64,000 nucleotides of DNA, from positions 1-64,000 of the forward strand of contig NC_003277.2 of the NCBI RefSeq assembly GCF_000006945.2, given 5' to 3'. A program made the position numbers and the translations under genes. Source of the stretch: Salmonella enterica subsp. enterica serovar Typhimurium str. LT2. Its GTDB lineage: Bacteria; Pseudomonadota; Gammaproteobacteria; Enterobacterales; Enterobacteriaceae. Shown here one piece after another: positions 35,118 through 43,810 of this stretch. Numbering within the stretch: position 1 is the stretch's first letter; every line of letters starts with the position of its first letter. The notes beneath the pieces were generated by a model. That model made no database searches. It was not told where the DNA came from and worked only from the letters and a program-made list of their open reading frames with translations.

Positions 35118-36771
35118 GGTCCTCTCCTGATTGTCTGCTACGAAAATAGTCTCTGATGCGGGCGAGTACTTCACTACGGTTAAGCGTCTCAGTCAGAATA
35201 CTGTCGATAAACGCCCGGTCTTCATCCGACATTCTGGCCAGCGGTATGGCCAGATCGTCGGCAATTGCCAGTTTTGCCGCAATAACGGTGGGAAAGTGGT
35301 ATTCAAATTTTCGGGTATCAAAGGGCTGATGTGGCAACGCATCAATGCGCTGCTGAGTGTCATCACTGACCACGCGGAGATCGCTGCCGGACAATGCGCT
35401 GATGGGGATGTTCAGCTGCCTGGCCAGAGCATGGATACGATCGGCCCGTTCAGCCGCTTTACCGCGTCTGAACGTCCGGTAACGGTGCAGCGGCACAGGC
35501 CCCGACACCGGATAATAAGGCCCCCATGTTTCACCGGTAAACTCCACATACATCTCTTCGTCAAACAGCCCCCACAGCAGAATGACGGTTTCACCCGCCA
35601 TATCCGGTTCAACTTCCCATGCGGTGCCGTCTATCGTTATCCGCGCATCAACACCCACCTTGCGGGATTCCGGCTCCCGGGCGAACCGACAGTATTGTTC
35701 CCAGCTGCACATATCCCTCACACCTTCCTGGCCGATATTTGCCAGCCAGTCCTCCAGTCGGGAGTGTTTCTCGCTGCGGTGACGCTGCGCGTTATAACGG
35801 CTCAGATAGTTCCAGAGCCATTCGTTGGCCTGCAGCTCCGTTTCCGGTTTATGGAAATGGTACAGAGTTTCATGTGCCTCCTTGACGGTCCGGAAAGGAC
35901 GTTCAACTTTACCTTTGGACCGTGCCGTCGTCCGGGTGCCGTCCTTGCCTGCCGGCGTATGCGTCAGCCAGTCAACCTTCAGGGACTGCATCACATTCTG
36001 GAATACATGGTTTTTGGCCACCGGTCCATTATCGAGGTACAGCAATTTCGGGCGGCCCTGAAAAGGAAAATCAGACCTGGTTTTTGGGGCCATGGCGTTA
36101 AAGAGAAAACGCAGCGCAGATTCCGCATCCTCACCGTACACACACCGGTATTCCTGGTATGCGACACCGCTCCGGTCATCCACTACGCTGAACAGCATCA
36201 GCGTGGGTTCGCCCCGGGCAGGATCTACCCAGTCAGGCCGCTCAATATGTTTGAGATCGGATGGCGACATATCAAACTGCCAACAGTCATTGCTGTTTTC
36301 AGCCTGAAATCTTACCGCCGGAGGCTCCCGTAACAGGCGGGGCTGGTCGAGACGCCAGCGGGAAAGCCAGCGATTGACGGTCTGCTTACGAAGTAAGCCT
36401 TTGGGACTTTTAATCAATCCCTGGACCGTCTCCACGCCATGCTCTTCCAGCAGCTGTATTGCCCGTCCGGTCGACAGATGGCGGCCGGATTTATTTGTGG
36501 TTCGTAATTTCAGTGCAGCAATCAGTTCGCAGTAATGCTCCAGCTCGGACGGTGGCAGTATCCGGGGTTGACCATGATCACTGCGGTGGGCCGTTCGCGG
36601 TTTCAAAACAAGGTGAAGAGCGCGATAAACCGTCGTGACTGAAATACCATACAGCTGGGCGGTAGCGGCAATCTGATTGGCACGTTCAGGGCTTTTTGGC
36701 GGCAGGCGATCGAGCCGTTGCCGTAGTTGCAACAGGGAGTCAGACGGAATCGCGCTACGCCGGCTGCTCAT
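35107..36771 (-). CDS. TniA-like DDE transposase
   Basis: A 554-residue transposase with N-terminal HTH segments (SITTVYRALHLVLK region, then GRHLSTGRAIQLLEEHGV), an rve/DDE core (Asp in CWQFDMSPSD, Asp in LLYLDNGPVAKNH, Glu in KGKVERPFRTVKEAHE) and a Mu-type C-terminal beta-domain (VGVDARITIDGTAWEVEPDMAGE). This is the Tn552 p480/TniA class. The ATG at 36771 overlaps the resolvase gene end by 17 bp, and the stop overlaps the ATPase start, so all three are one operon. Confidence 0.9.
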   Translation of the reverse strand: MSSRRSAIPSDSLLQLRQRLDRLPPKSPERANQIAATAQLYGISVTTVYRALHLVLKPRTAHRSDHGQPRILPPSELEHYCELIAALKLRTTNKSGRHLSTGRAIQLLEEHGVETVQGLIKSPKGLLRKQTVNRWLSRWRLDQPRLLREPPAVRFQAENSNDCWQFDMSPSDLKHIERPDWVDPARGEPTLMLFSVVDDRSGVAYQEYRCVYGEDAESALRFLFNAMAPKTRSDFPFQGRPKLLYLDNGPVAKNHVFQNVMQSLKVDWLTHTPAGKDGTRTTARSKGKVERPFRTVKEAHETLYHFHKPETELQANEWLWNYLSRYNAQRHRSEKHSRLEDWLANIGQEGVRDMCSWEQYCRFAREPESRKVGVDARITIDGTAWEVEPDMAGETVILLWGLFDEEMYVEFTGETWGPYYPVSGPVPLHRYRTFRRGKAAERADRIHALARQLNIPISALSGSDLRVVSDDTQQRIDALPHQPFDTRKFEYHFPTVIAAKLAIADDLAIPLARMSDEDRAFIDSILTETLNRSEVLARIRDYFRSRQSGEDHAG

Positions 36772-37315
36772 AATTTTCCAGCGCCCGGTAGACTGACGCC
36801 CTCCCAATCCCGAGCTGGCGGGCGATGGCTGTGGCTCCCATCTTCTCAATGGTATACAGACGATATACCACAGCAGGATCTATGGACGGTTTCCTTCCCC
36901 GGTATACGCCCCTGGCTTTCGCCGCGGCAATGCCTTCCATCTGGCGTTCACGTCTCAGATTGGTTTCAAACTCAGCGAAAACACCCAGCATATCGAGGAA
37001 GGCTTTGCCTGCAGCTGAACGCGTGTCCACTGGCTGTTCTGTTGCCCTGAGCGTTACGCCCTGTTGATTCAGGGCATACACAATGTCCTGCAGGTCCTTA
37101 ATGCTGCGGGCCAGGCGATCCACGCGTGTCACCATCAACGTATCACCAGGGCGCAGGAACTCCAGCAGCAGCTGCAACTCGCTCCTTCCGGTCCGGCCGC
37201 TTCCGCTGGCTTTTTCTGCACGAATAATTTCACAACCAGCAGCGCGGAGAATTTGTGTCTGCAGAGTAAGATCCTGATCGCTGGTTGAAACGCGGGCATA
37301 GCCGTAAAGTGCCAT
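36755..37315 (-). CDS. rlgA: RlgA, serine resolvase of the transposon
   Basis: A 186-residue small serine recombinase: catalytic Ser in MALYGYARVSTSDQ, then GDTLMVTRVDRLARSIKDL and the C-terminal HTH (KMGATAIARQLGIGRASVYRAL). It resolves cointegrates made during transposition at the res site upstream. The start is the ATG at 37315, the point where the family homology begins. On Salmonella virulence plasmids this gene next to mig-5 is called rlgA. Confidence 0.9.
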   Translation of the reverse strand: MALYGYARVSTSDQDLTLQTQILRAAGCEIIRAEKASGSGRTGRSELQLLLEFLRPGDTLMVTRVDRLARSIKDLQDIVYALNQQGVTLRATEQPVDTRSAAGKAFLDMLGVFAEFETNLRRERQMEGIAAAKARGVYRGRKPSIDPAVVYRLYTIEKMGATAIARQLGIGRASVYRALENYEQPA

Positions 37316-37327
37316 AATGGTGAAAAC

Positions 37328-37409
37328 TGTCTCGTTTAACTCTAGATGATGAAAACGTAACACCGGAATGGGATAAAAACAACCCAAATGAGACAGAAAA
37401 ACTGTCTCA
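37328..37409. other. Candidate res site of the resolvase
   Basis: Between rlgA and mig-5, CTGTCTCG (37328-37335) and the palindrome TGAGACAG-AAAAA-CTGTCTCA (37389-37409) share the motif CTGTCTC. Tn552-type res sites lie directly upstream of the resolvase gene and consist of such paired subsites. Only the repeat pattern and position support the call. Confidence 0.55.
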
Positions 37410-37521
37410 CCAGACTGTGCGTTTTGGGTGTACTCAAAAAATACATTTTCATTCCAGAGAAAATTTAATGAGCTCTTAATGTAATGCGAGGCTGACTGTA
37501 TTCGGACTCGGACTGCTTCAG

Positions 37522-38262
37522 TTATACTTCGAAAAACTCAACCTTACCGCCAGTAAGGTGATACATACTGCCAACGATTTTAATTTTCTTCTCATCTTCC
37601 AGTTGTTTCAGCACCGGGCTGTTTTTGCGGATGTTTTCGATAGTCAGCTCGACATTTTTTCGTGCCACCGCATCGACAAAATCATAATTGCTACCTTTAC
37701 GCTCACCGCTATACTCCGTTTTTGCAATCGCGGGTTTAATTTCATCCAGCAGCCCCGTCAGGTTACCCAGTTCAGCATTATCAATAGCACAGCGTACTGC
37801 GCCACAGCGGGTGTGTCCTATAACCAGCACTACTTTCGCGCCGGCAACTGCACAGGCAAACTCCATGCTGCCCAGCATATCGCGATTACTGATATTACCC
37901 GCTACGCGGGAATTAAACGTCTCACCGATCCCCGCATCCAGCACAATTTCCGCCGGCGCACGTGAGTCAATGCAGCTAAGGATCACCGCAGCAGGATACT
38001 GACCCGCAATACTGTTGCGCTTCTGTGCCAGGTAATCATGTTTAGCCGGGCGATTTTCCCGGAAGCGCAGGTTACCCTGTTTAAAATGTTCAATGACTGC
38101 ATCTGGAGTCATACCGTCACGTTCCTCTTTGCTCAGTGATGCGGCGAAAGAGATAGTTGGTACCGATAAGGCCGCCAGCCCGGTGACAGACAAAGCAGAT
38201 ACTGCAAGAGTTTGTTTCAGTATTGCACGTCGTGAAGGTTGTGCTGGTTGGTTTTGTTCCAT
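37522..38262 (-). CDS. mig-5: Mig-5, exported beta-class carbonic anhydrase
   Basis: A 246-residue beta-carbonic anhydrase with the zinc ligands Cys97, Asp99 (SCIDSRAP), His150 and Cys153 (GHTRCGAV). The N-terminus SRRAILKQTLAVSALSVTGL ending ISFA has a twin-arginine motif and hydrophobic stretch, so it should be exported folded through Tat to the periplasm. On pSLT it is named mig-5 because it is induced in macrophages (established). It is the only cargo gene of the transposon, read in the same direction as the transposition genes. Confidence 0.92.
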   Translation of the reverse strand: MEQNQPAQPSRRAILKQTLAVSALSVTGLAALSVPTISFAASLSKEERDGMTPDAVIEHFKQGNLRFRENRPAKHDYLAQKRNSIAGQYPAAVILSCIDSRAPAEIVLDAGIGETFNSRVAGNISNRDMLGSMEFACAVAGAKVVLVIGHTRCGAVRCAIDNAELGNLTGLLDEIKPAIAKTEYSGERKGSNYDFVDAVARKNVELTIENIRKNSPVLKQLEDEKKIKIVGSMYHLTGGKVEFFEV

Positions 38263-38388
38263 TATTTGCTCCTATTTACTGAGTTAACTCCAATTGCTGC
38301 GATTATACGTAGGTAAACGTTAATCAAACCAAAACGACAATTTTTAACCAGTATGAATAAATATCTGAGACCAGTCGAACTGGAAAAT

Positions 38389-38592
38389 AGAATGCTGGCA
38401 GTCGGTTTGCCGATATGACGAAGTTGACTTGCAGTTATTGTGAGCCCGGTGGAATGGATTGCGAGCCGGGCAGGATAAATGCGAGCCCATTGTCACTTAA
38501 TGTGAGCCGGTGGCATTTTTCATTTGCAGTTAATGTGAGCCGAAATTTGCGCTGATTGCGAGTCGGGGGGATTTCGATTGCGAGCCGCTACA
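38389..38592 (-). repeat. Right inverted end of the mig-5 transposon
   Basis: The reverse complement matches 33975-34178 with about ten differences, including all seven GGCTCRCAWT units. It also contains a copy of the last about 30 bp of the ATPase gene. Confidence 0.9.
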
Positions 38593-38874
38593 ACTAGGAA
38601 CTCTGTGTGTTCCGAACTTCATAAGTCTGGAGCGTTCATCTCATTCTTTGAGTGTCCGTTTGGTAATTCCGGTTGTCGCGTCACAGTTATGATACGGAGA
38701 AATCAGGTGTGGCTCTCAGTCTGGTCTGGCTTGAACGTGGCCATCCCAGAGCCAGTGCTGTTGCTGATGTACTTTCAGCCGCAGGCTTTCCTGATTTCGG
38801 GAAGTAGCTCCAGCAACTGGCCAAAGAACCTTCGCAACGTTGAATAAGCCTGATTTATTTTCACTGACTTATGT
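38593..38874. other. Intergenic sequence right of the transposon
   Basis: No gene is supported. A short coding-like piece (EKSGVALSLVWLERGHPRAS..., stop after FPDFGK, about 38695-38806) is present in one frame but has no start or recognised family. Confidence 0.3.
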
Positions 38875-38910
38875 GATTAATGCTAATGTACGCATACATT
38901 AGCATTAATC
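38875..38910. repeat. 36 bp palindrome, left partner
   Basis: GATTAATGCTAATGTACG and CATACATTAGCATTAATC are inverted copies with one mismatch. A near-identical palindrome lies at 39417-39450. The two sit just outside the stop and the start of the gene 38917-39405. Confidence 0.85.
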
Positions 38911-38916
38911 ATGCAT

Positions 38917-39405
38917 TTAATCCCCTGCGCCTTTCTGTCTGTTCTGATTTTTCTGGTAGTCCTGCTTCACTCTCCCGATATTCTTCAGAACTGTCTGCCA
39001 GTGGTCCTCTGCCTGCTGCCGGTAGCGTTCGGCAACGGCAGCAATAATGTCAGGATCACTGTCATGGCTGCGGTGCATGCGTCCCTTCTGGCCAAAGATA
39101 TCAACAATAATATTCTGGCTGCCCTGCCTGTCGAAAAGATGAGCGCACAGGCGCTTTACAACCAGCGGAGTATAGTCCAGCCCGGCCTCATCAGCGATCT
39201 GGAAGAAGAAGTACAGCATCTCATACGTTTTGTAGCGCTTGACGGCCGCACTGAGTCTGGCTGCCCGTTGTGGTGCTTCCCAGGTGTCATCCCTGTAGTT
39301 ACACAGTTCTGCCTGGTAGTCGGATTCCAGGTCTTCCTCTGTATACCGGTGGTGGCGGAAAAAGTATTCCCTGGCCCGTTTGACGACTGATTCATCCTGC
39401 GGCAT
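38917..39405 (-). CDS. Hypothetical protein flanked by two palindromes
   Basis: A 162-residue soluble, charged protein (MPQDESVVKRAREYFFRHHRYTEEDLESDYQ..., ending QNRQKGAGD) with many His, Arg and Gln residues and mostly helical prediction by eye. The family is not recognised. The same 34-36 bp palindrome stands 11 bp upstream of its start codon and 6 bp beyond its stop. The upstream copy could serve as an operator for autoregulation, or the pair may mark a mobile unit. Confidence 0.65.
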   Translation of the reverse strand: MPQDESVVKRAREYFFRHHRYTEEDLESDYQAELCNYRDDTWEAPQRAARLSAAVKRYKTYEMLYFFFQIADEAGLDYTPLVVKRLCAHLFDRQGSQNIIVDIFGQKGRMHRSHDSDPDIIAAVAERYRQQAEDHWQTVLKNIGRVKQDYQKNQNRQKGAGD

Positions 39406-39416
39406 GTCTGTCTCTG

Positions 39417-39450
39417 GTTAATGCTAACGTATGCGTACATTAGCATTAAC
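39417..39450. repeat. 34 bp palindrome, right partner (putative operator)
   Basis: GTTAATGCTAACGTATG and CGTACATTAGCATTAAC are inverted with two mismatches. The core TAATGCTAAYGTA is shared with 38875-38910. It lies right in front of the ATG of the preceding minus-strand gene. Confidence 0.85.
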
Positions 39451-39584
39451 ACCAGTACCTGGCAAGGAGAGTGGCGTGCATCGTACCTGTGGTGCATCCC
39501 GCCCGGGCTCCGGACATGCTGTGCCAGCAATTCGACCGGCGGTGCGCTGTCCTGGTGCCCTTTTTCGCTACCCTGTCACGTCTT

Positions 39585-39631
39585 TAATTTGTTTGTTAGT
39601 TAGTTTATTTGTTGGTTTGTTTGTGTATAAT
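39585..39631 (+). promoter_or_regulatory. tlpA promoter/operator with TTTG repeats
   Basis: A striking run of TTTGTTTGTTAGTTAG and TTTATTTGTTGGTTTGTTTG units precedes a perfect TATAAT (39626-39631), about 32 bp upstream of tlpA. TlpA is known to repress its own promoter in a temperature-dependent way, so the repeats are the likely operator. Confidence 0.65.
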
Positions 39632-39663
39632 ATAAGCATACCCCTTTATGCGGAGACTGACAG

Positions 39664-40779
39664 ATGCGTCCGGCGACATACGAACCAGAACAGATTATTG
39701 AAGCAGGGCTGGCCCTGCAGGCTGAAGGACGGAATATCACCGGGTTCGCACTACGTAACCAGGTGGGTGGCGGCAATCCGACACGTCTCCGCCAGATATG
39801 GGACGAATACCAGGCTTCACAGAGCACGGTCGTCACTGAACCCGTTGCCGAGCTGCCAGTGGAAGTGGCTGAAGAAGTGAAGGCCGTCTCCGCCGCGCTG
39901 TCCGAACGCATCACCCAGCTGGCGACAGAACTGAATGACAAGGCGGTCCGGGCTGCAGAACGCCGGGTTGCGGAAGTCACGCGTGCTGCCGGTGAACAGA
40001 CCGCACAGGCAGAGCGGGAGCTGGCCGACGCCGCGCAGACAGTCGACGACCTGGAAGAAAAACTGGATGAACTGCAGGACAGATATGACAGTTTGACGCT
40101 GGCGCTGGAGTCAGAACGTTCACTGCGTCAGCAGCATGATGTGGAGATGGCCCAGCTGAAAGAGCGTCTTGCGGCCGCTGAAGAGAATACCCGTCAGCGA
40201 GAGGAACGGTATCAGGAGCAGAAGACAGTGCTGCAGGATGCGCTTAATGCGGAGCAGGCACAGCACAAAAACACGCGGGAAGACCTGCAGAAACGACTGG
40301 AGCAAATTTCTGCCGAAGCTAATGCGCGTACAGAAGAACTGAAGTCTGAACGCGATAAAGTCAATACTCTCCTTACCCGCCTTGAATCGCAGGAAAATGC
40401 GCTGGCCTCAGAACGTCAGCAGCATCTGGCCACCCGCGAAACGCTGCAGCAACGCCTCGAGCAGGCCATCGCTGACACGCAGGCGCGCGCCGGTGAGATT
40501 GCACTTGAACGTGACAGAGTCAGCAGCCTCACCGCAAGGCTGGAATCGCAGGAAAAGGCCTCCTCGGAGCAACTGGTGCGTATGGGCAGTGAAATAGCCA
40601 GTCTGACAGAGCGTTGCACACAGCTGGAAAACCAGCGTGATGATGCCCGTCTGGAGACGATGGGGGAGAAAGAAACGGTCGCGGCACTGCGTGGTGAGGC
40701 TGAAGCCCTGAAGCGTCAGAACCAGTCACTGATGGCGGCGCTTTCAGGCAATAAACAGACCGGTGGCCAGAATGCGTGA
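39664..40779 (+). CDS. tlpA: TlpA, temperature-sensing coiled-coil repressor
   Basis: A 371-residue protein matching the length and composition of Salmonella TlpA. The N-terminus (about 1-60: YEPEQIIEAGLALQAEGRNITGFALRNQVGGG) is a KfrA-like DNA-binding domain. Residues from about 70 to the end form one long heptad-repeat coiled coil rich in Glu, Gln, Ala and Leu. The dimeric coiled coil melts as temperature rises towards 37 C, releasing the operator (established). It ends by overlapping the exonuclease remnant. Confidence 0.93.
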   Translation: MRPATYEPEQIIEAGLALQAEGRNITGFALRNQVGGGNPTRLRQIWDEYQASQSTVVTEPVAELPVEVAEEVKAVSAALSERITQLATELNDKAVRAAERRVAEVTRAAGEQTAQAERELADAAQTVDDLEEKLDELQDRYDSLTLALESERSLRQQHDVEMAQLKERLAAAEENTRQREERYQEQKTVLQDALNAEQAQHKNTREDLQKRLEQISAEANARTEELKSERDKVNTLLTRLESQENALASERQQHLATRETLQQRLEQAIADTQARAGEIALERDRVSSLTARLESQEKASSEQLVRMGSEIASLTERCTQLENQRDDARLETMGEKETVAALRGEAEALKRQNQSLMAALSGNKQTGGQNA

Positions 40780-41412
40780 TGATGACAATTCAGACGCCTG
40801 TGATGAAGCGCCCCGGGCGGAGGATAAATGCTACACCAAAGGGCGGCTTCGGGATGAGTTCAGGATGAAGCCAGCCCCTGGTGCGGAACCGGTCAGAATG
40901 TACAAAAGTCCTTACGGCGGGAAATACGGCGTATGGCGGCTGGCTGACTGCGTCCCGATGCGGGCGAAACGCCCTCAGACAGAAAAACAGCGGCTGGCCA
41001 GCACACGTCTGGGCCTGCAGGCCCGGATGAAGAGTGAGCGTGGCAGGTTCGCCATGCTGGCACATACCTGGTTAGCACTGGGCCCCGTCTTCCTCGATAC
41101 CGAAACGACCGGACTTGATGCCGGCGCGCAGGCGCTGGAAATCGGTCTGGTGAATGCCCGCGGTGAGAGGATATTTGAGACCCGCCTGAAACCCACAGTC
41201 GGCATCGATCCGGCAGCAGCTGCAGTACAAATCGTTACGGAACCATATCGCTTTCCGGTGCTGTCAGTCAGGCTGGCCTGAGCTGGATCGGGGTGGCTCA
41301 TTCCGCCGTCACTGACGCCGTTATGACAGCACAGGTGGTAAACAATATTGCCGGATACTGGCATGAACTCCAGTGTGAAATGAATGATGACGCAGGGAGT
41401 GAGCCAGCATAA
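40771..41412 (+). pseudogene. DnaQ-like 3'-5' exonuclease, internally deleted and frameshifted
   Basis: The first frame carries the Exo I motif (PVFLDTETTGLDAGAQALEIGLV) and the following strand up to VGIDPAAAAV, then loses homology and stops at 41279-41281. A second frame restores a plausible C-terminus (QAGLSWIGVAHSAVTDAVMTAQVVNNIAGY..., stop at 41410-41412), while the Exo II region is missing. The missing core means no exonuclease activity. The ATG at 40771 overlaps the end of tlpA. Confidence 0.75.
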
Positions 41413-41464
41413 CGCTGCTCTCTGGCTGGTCAGACAGTTGCAGGGATTAATTCAGGAGTCTGAA

Positions 41465-41800
41465 ATGGAGAATATGTTGAAAACTATGCGTGAGCATTTC
41501 CCCGTTCGAACAGTGGTGATCGAACAGTCTCTGGATATGTTTGGTGTCAAACGAAATGAGGACGGGACGTTACTCTTCCCCCGTCACTCCGATAAACGTT
41601 TTCCCGTTGCACGTATCCGTAAGCGACTGGCGGCTTATGGCTGGCGAGGAGAACGCCTGAATAAGGAGGTGGCGCGAATCGTCGCGGGCCCTGATATCCT
41701 CCCTGAGAGGAGGGACTACAGCATTATTTTCCCTTACGGATGGGAGAAGAAGCAGCTGACGCGTGAGATGCGGCGAATGTTTCTCCGTAAGACGGGCTGA
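41465..41800 (+). CDS. Hypothetical protein
   Basis: A 111-residue basic protein (MENMLKTMREHFPVRTVVIEQSLDMFGVKRNEDGTLLF...). The start at 41465 is supported by AGGAG at 41454-41458. Longer starts would overlap the exonuclease remnant. The family is not recognised; the basic C-terminus (WEKKQLTREMRRMFLRKTG) could contact nucleic acid. It is followed after 56 bp by the next gene on the same strand. Confidence 0.55.
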   Translation: MENMLKTMREHFPVRTVVIEQSLDMFGVKRNEDGTLLFPRHSDKRFPVARIRKRLAAYGWRGERLNKEVARIVAGPDILPERRDYSIIFPYGWEKKQLTREMRRMFLRKTG

Positions 41801-41856
41801 CGTGTGCTGATTATGCCTGATGAATTACATCATTTTTCTGACTTGCGGGAGAAGCC

Positions 41857-42423
41857 GTGACATTGACAGAAAAATCAGGTCATCTGGCGTGGTGTGCCCT
41901 GGTGGCGCTTGCGCTGGCCAGGCAGGATGGTGGCGTTCTCTCGCCGGCACAGGAAAACCTCTTTCTCACCCGCTGGCTGGCGACTGCGCTGAAGCAACGG
42001 CGTTTTTCTCGTGATGTGACGCCCGATATCGAGTGGCTTTTGAAACAGGGACGTCAGATGGGCGTCAGCGCCAAGCTGGCCAGCAAGCTGAATTACCTCT
42101 GGCGTTCATGCACCGGTGAGTTGTCCGAGCAGAACGACCTGTTCCGGCTGACGTATGCTCTGGAAACAGCGAAAGATATGCACTGGAACTACCGTCTGCT
42201 GAGCGATCGGGAATGGTCCGGCCGGAATGCTGTGGCGCTCAGTGCAGGCGTGAACGGCATTTATCTCTCACGGGCCAAACTCGATGTCGGTTTTAACGAC
42301 AGCGGCCGACAGATAAATTCGCTGACAGCACGTTTGACAGGGAACGTAGCGGGGGTAATGAAGCTGTTTGATCGCTGTGGCTGGCAGAGCCTGATGCCTC
42401 CCTGCCCCACCAGTATTCGCTGA
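41857..42423 (+). CDS. DUF2913-like hypothetical protein
   Basis: A 188-residue protein (TLTEKSGHLAWCALVALALARQDGGVLSPAQENLFLTRWLATALKQRRF...) that I recognise as the enterobacterial plasmid family usually labelled DUF2913. No function is known. It starts with GTG at 41857 after GGGAGAAGCC. It is soluble and has no catalytic motif that I can see. It faces the Rpn-type gene tail to tail. Confidence 0.6.
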   Translation: MTLTEKSGHLAWCALVALALARQDGGVLSPAQENLFLTRWLATALKQRRFSRDVTPDIEWLLKQGRQMGVSAKLASKLNYLWRSCTGELSEQNDLFRLTYALETAKDMHWNYRLLSDREWSGRNAVALSAGVNGIYLSRAKLDVGFNDSGRQINSLTARLTGNVAGVMKLFDRCGWQSLMPPCPTSIR

Positions 42424-42454
42424 TGGCCGGGCAGGGAGTGCCAGAAAAGGGGGA

Positions 42455-43396
42455 TTAGTGGCGGATCTGCGCTAGGTCGTCTTCAGTCAGACCGGTCATT
42501 TTCATGACGGTATTGCGGTCAATGCAGTTCTGGAGCATGGTACGGGCTATTTTCAGAGTCGCTTCGCGCTCCCCTTCTGAACGGCCTTTTTCGATACCAC
42601 GTTGTTCACCGAGCTGAATCCCCTTCTCGATGCCCTTCTGTTCGAGCTGTTGTGCGATGGTCATAAGTGCGTCTCCGTGTTGCGGCACACGCTGTGCCAG
42701 TTCGCGTACAAAGGCTTCGGCGTCCGATGTTTCGCCTGCCTGCACTATATAGTGTACCAGCGATATTACCTGCGATGAAGACAGATATCCGGCCAGCAAA
42801 ATGGGCGCCAGCCGGTCAACCAATTCTGCCAGGTCCCGCTGATGAATATGTTTCTGCAATAAAGTCAGGGCGGCCATGCTACGGTGGCCGGCGATTTCAT
42901 CATCCGGAATGACCGTAACGTCTACCAGCGGGAAAGCACTGCTGTAGAGTTTGTCTGCCAGAGCCGTATCGTCAAATTCGTCCAGCCAGCGGGTGGAGTA
43001 TGGATACGGGCTGCGTTTCCCCGTATAGAACAACACTGGTATCACCAGTGGCAGTTTTTTATGCCCTGCCTCCAGGTGGCGCTGCATGGCGGCCACCGCA
43101 TAGCGTATCAGGCGGAAAGCCATATGTTTGTCAGGTGTTGACTGGTGTTCAACCAGGACATGAATATATCCGTCGCCGGCTGTGGTTTTCAGGCTGTAGA
43201 GGACGTCGCTGAAATACTGGCGGAGATCATCCTCAACAAACGAGCCGGATTCCAGTTTCAGTGTACTGAGATCGCAGATGGCACGCAGCTCTGCCGGCAG
43301 ATGCAGCTCCATAAAATCCCGGGCAATGTCAGGTTGTGTCAGAAACTGCCGGAATGTCGCGTCGTGGGGAGTCGGCGTAGTGTTTTTCTTTTTCAT
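42455..43396 (-). CDS. Rpn/YhgA-family recombination-promoting nuclease
   Basis: A 313-residue protein of the Rpn (YhgA, formerly transposase_31) family: HDATFRQFLTQPDIARDFMELHLP, then LETGSF-like LESGSFVEDDLRQYFSDVLYSLKTTAGDGYIHVLVEHQS with the PD-(D/E)XK catalytic residues, and a tail with repeated EKGIEKGIQLGEQRGIEKG. Rpn proteins nick DNA and raise RecA-independent recombination in E. coli (established). The gene is intact. The tail repeats are typical and can vary in length. Confidence 0.85.
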   Translation of the reverse strand: MKKKNTTPTPHDATFRQFLTQPDIARDFMELHLPAELRAICDLSTLKLESGSFVEDDLRQYFSDVLYSLKTTAGDGYIHVLVEHQSTPDKHMAFRLIRYAVAAMQRHLEAGHKKLPLVIPVLFYTGKRSPYPYSTRWLDEFDDTALADKLYSSAFPLVDVTVIPDDEIAGHRSMAALTLLQKHIHQRDLAELVDRLAPILLAGYLSSSQVISLVHYIVQAGETSDAEAFVRELAQRVPQHGDALMTIAQQLEQKGIEKGIQLGEQRGIEKGRSEGEREATLKIARTMLQNCIDRNTVMKMTGLTEDDLAQIRH

Positions 43397-43810
43397 CAGT
43401 CCATGCTCTGAAAAATGACCCGGTCATAGTATCACAGGCAAAAAATGTTGACATTGCGAGGAACGGAATTGCAATTCCTTCAGGGGCAGTCCCCTCTTTC
43501 TTTTTTAATCATCAGCTTGCTTGCCCGGAGATATCCATGTCCTGGCAGAAACTGGTACTGCTGAACTATACCCTAATGTGCCTGGCTGACGCGCCCCTTG
43601 GGCTTGTCCAACCCTTCGCCTGCTCAGATGCAAGCTCTGAACAGACTCACGGTTTGCGCTGTGGGTTAACAAAATGATTGTGGATGTAGTGCCCTCTTCT
43701 CCATTTAATCTTCGGTGCCTCCTGTGAGAGCAAAATCAAAATATTATGATTTATTTCTTGCAACATGATTCTTTTTGTTCAAAATGACAAAAAACATCAT
43801 GAGGTGATAA
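43397..43810. other. Intergenic region with the parAB promoter
   Basis: No gene is supported. The last 80 bp (43730-43810) are AT-rich, with TGATTTATTT/TTGTTCAAAA, and should contain the parA promoter and operator, which ParA represses in P1-type systems. The middle (43540-43690) shows no recognised coding remains. Confidence 0.4.

Larger units (their letters stand above)
33975..38592. mobile_element. Tn552/Tn5053-like transposon carrying mig-5
   Basis: A 4618 bp element bounded by TGTAGCGGCTCGCAATCG at the left and its complement at the right. The inverted ends are 204 bp long. It encodes a DDE transposase, an AAA ATPase and a serine resolvase (the tniA-tniB-resolvase set of Tn552/Tn5053-like elements) plus one cargo gene, the carbonic anhydrase mig-5. 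The five bases outside the ends (CTATT left, ACTAG right) do not match, so no target duplication is visible. The left end directly abuts the IS630 element. Confidence 0.88.

Noticed and set aside
35131..36333. 400-codon plus-strand frame antisense to the TniA-like transposase
   Set aside because: Long, but it mirrors a clear DDE transposase and has no recognisable domain itself.
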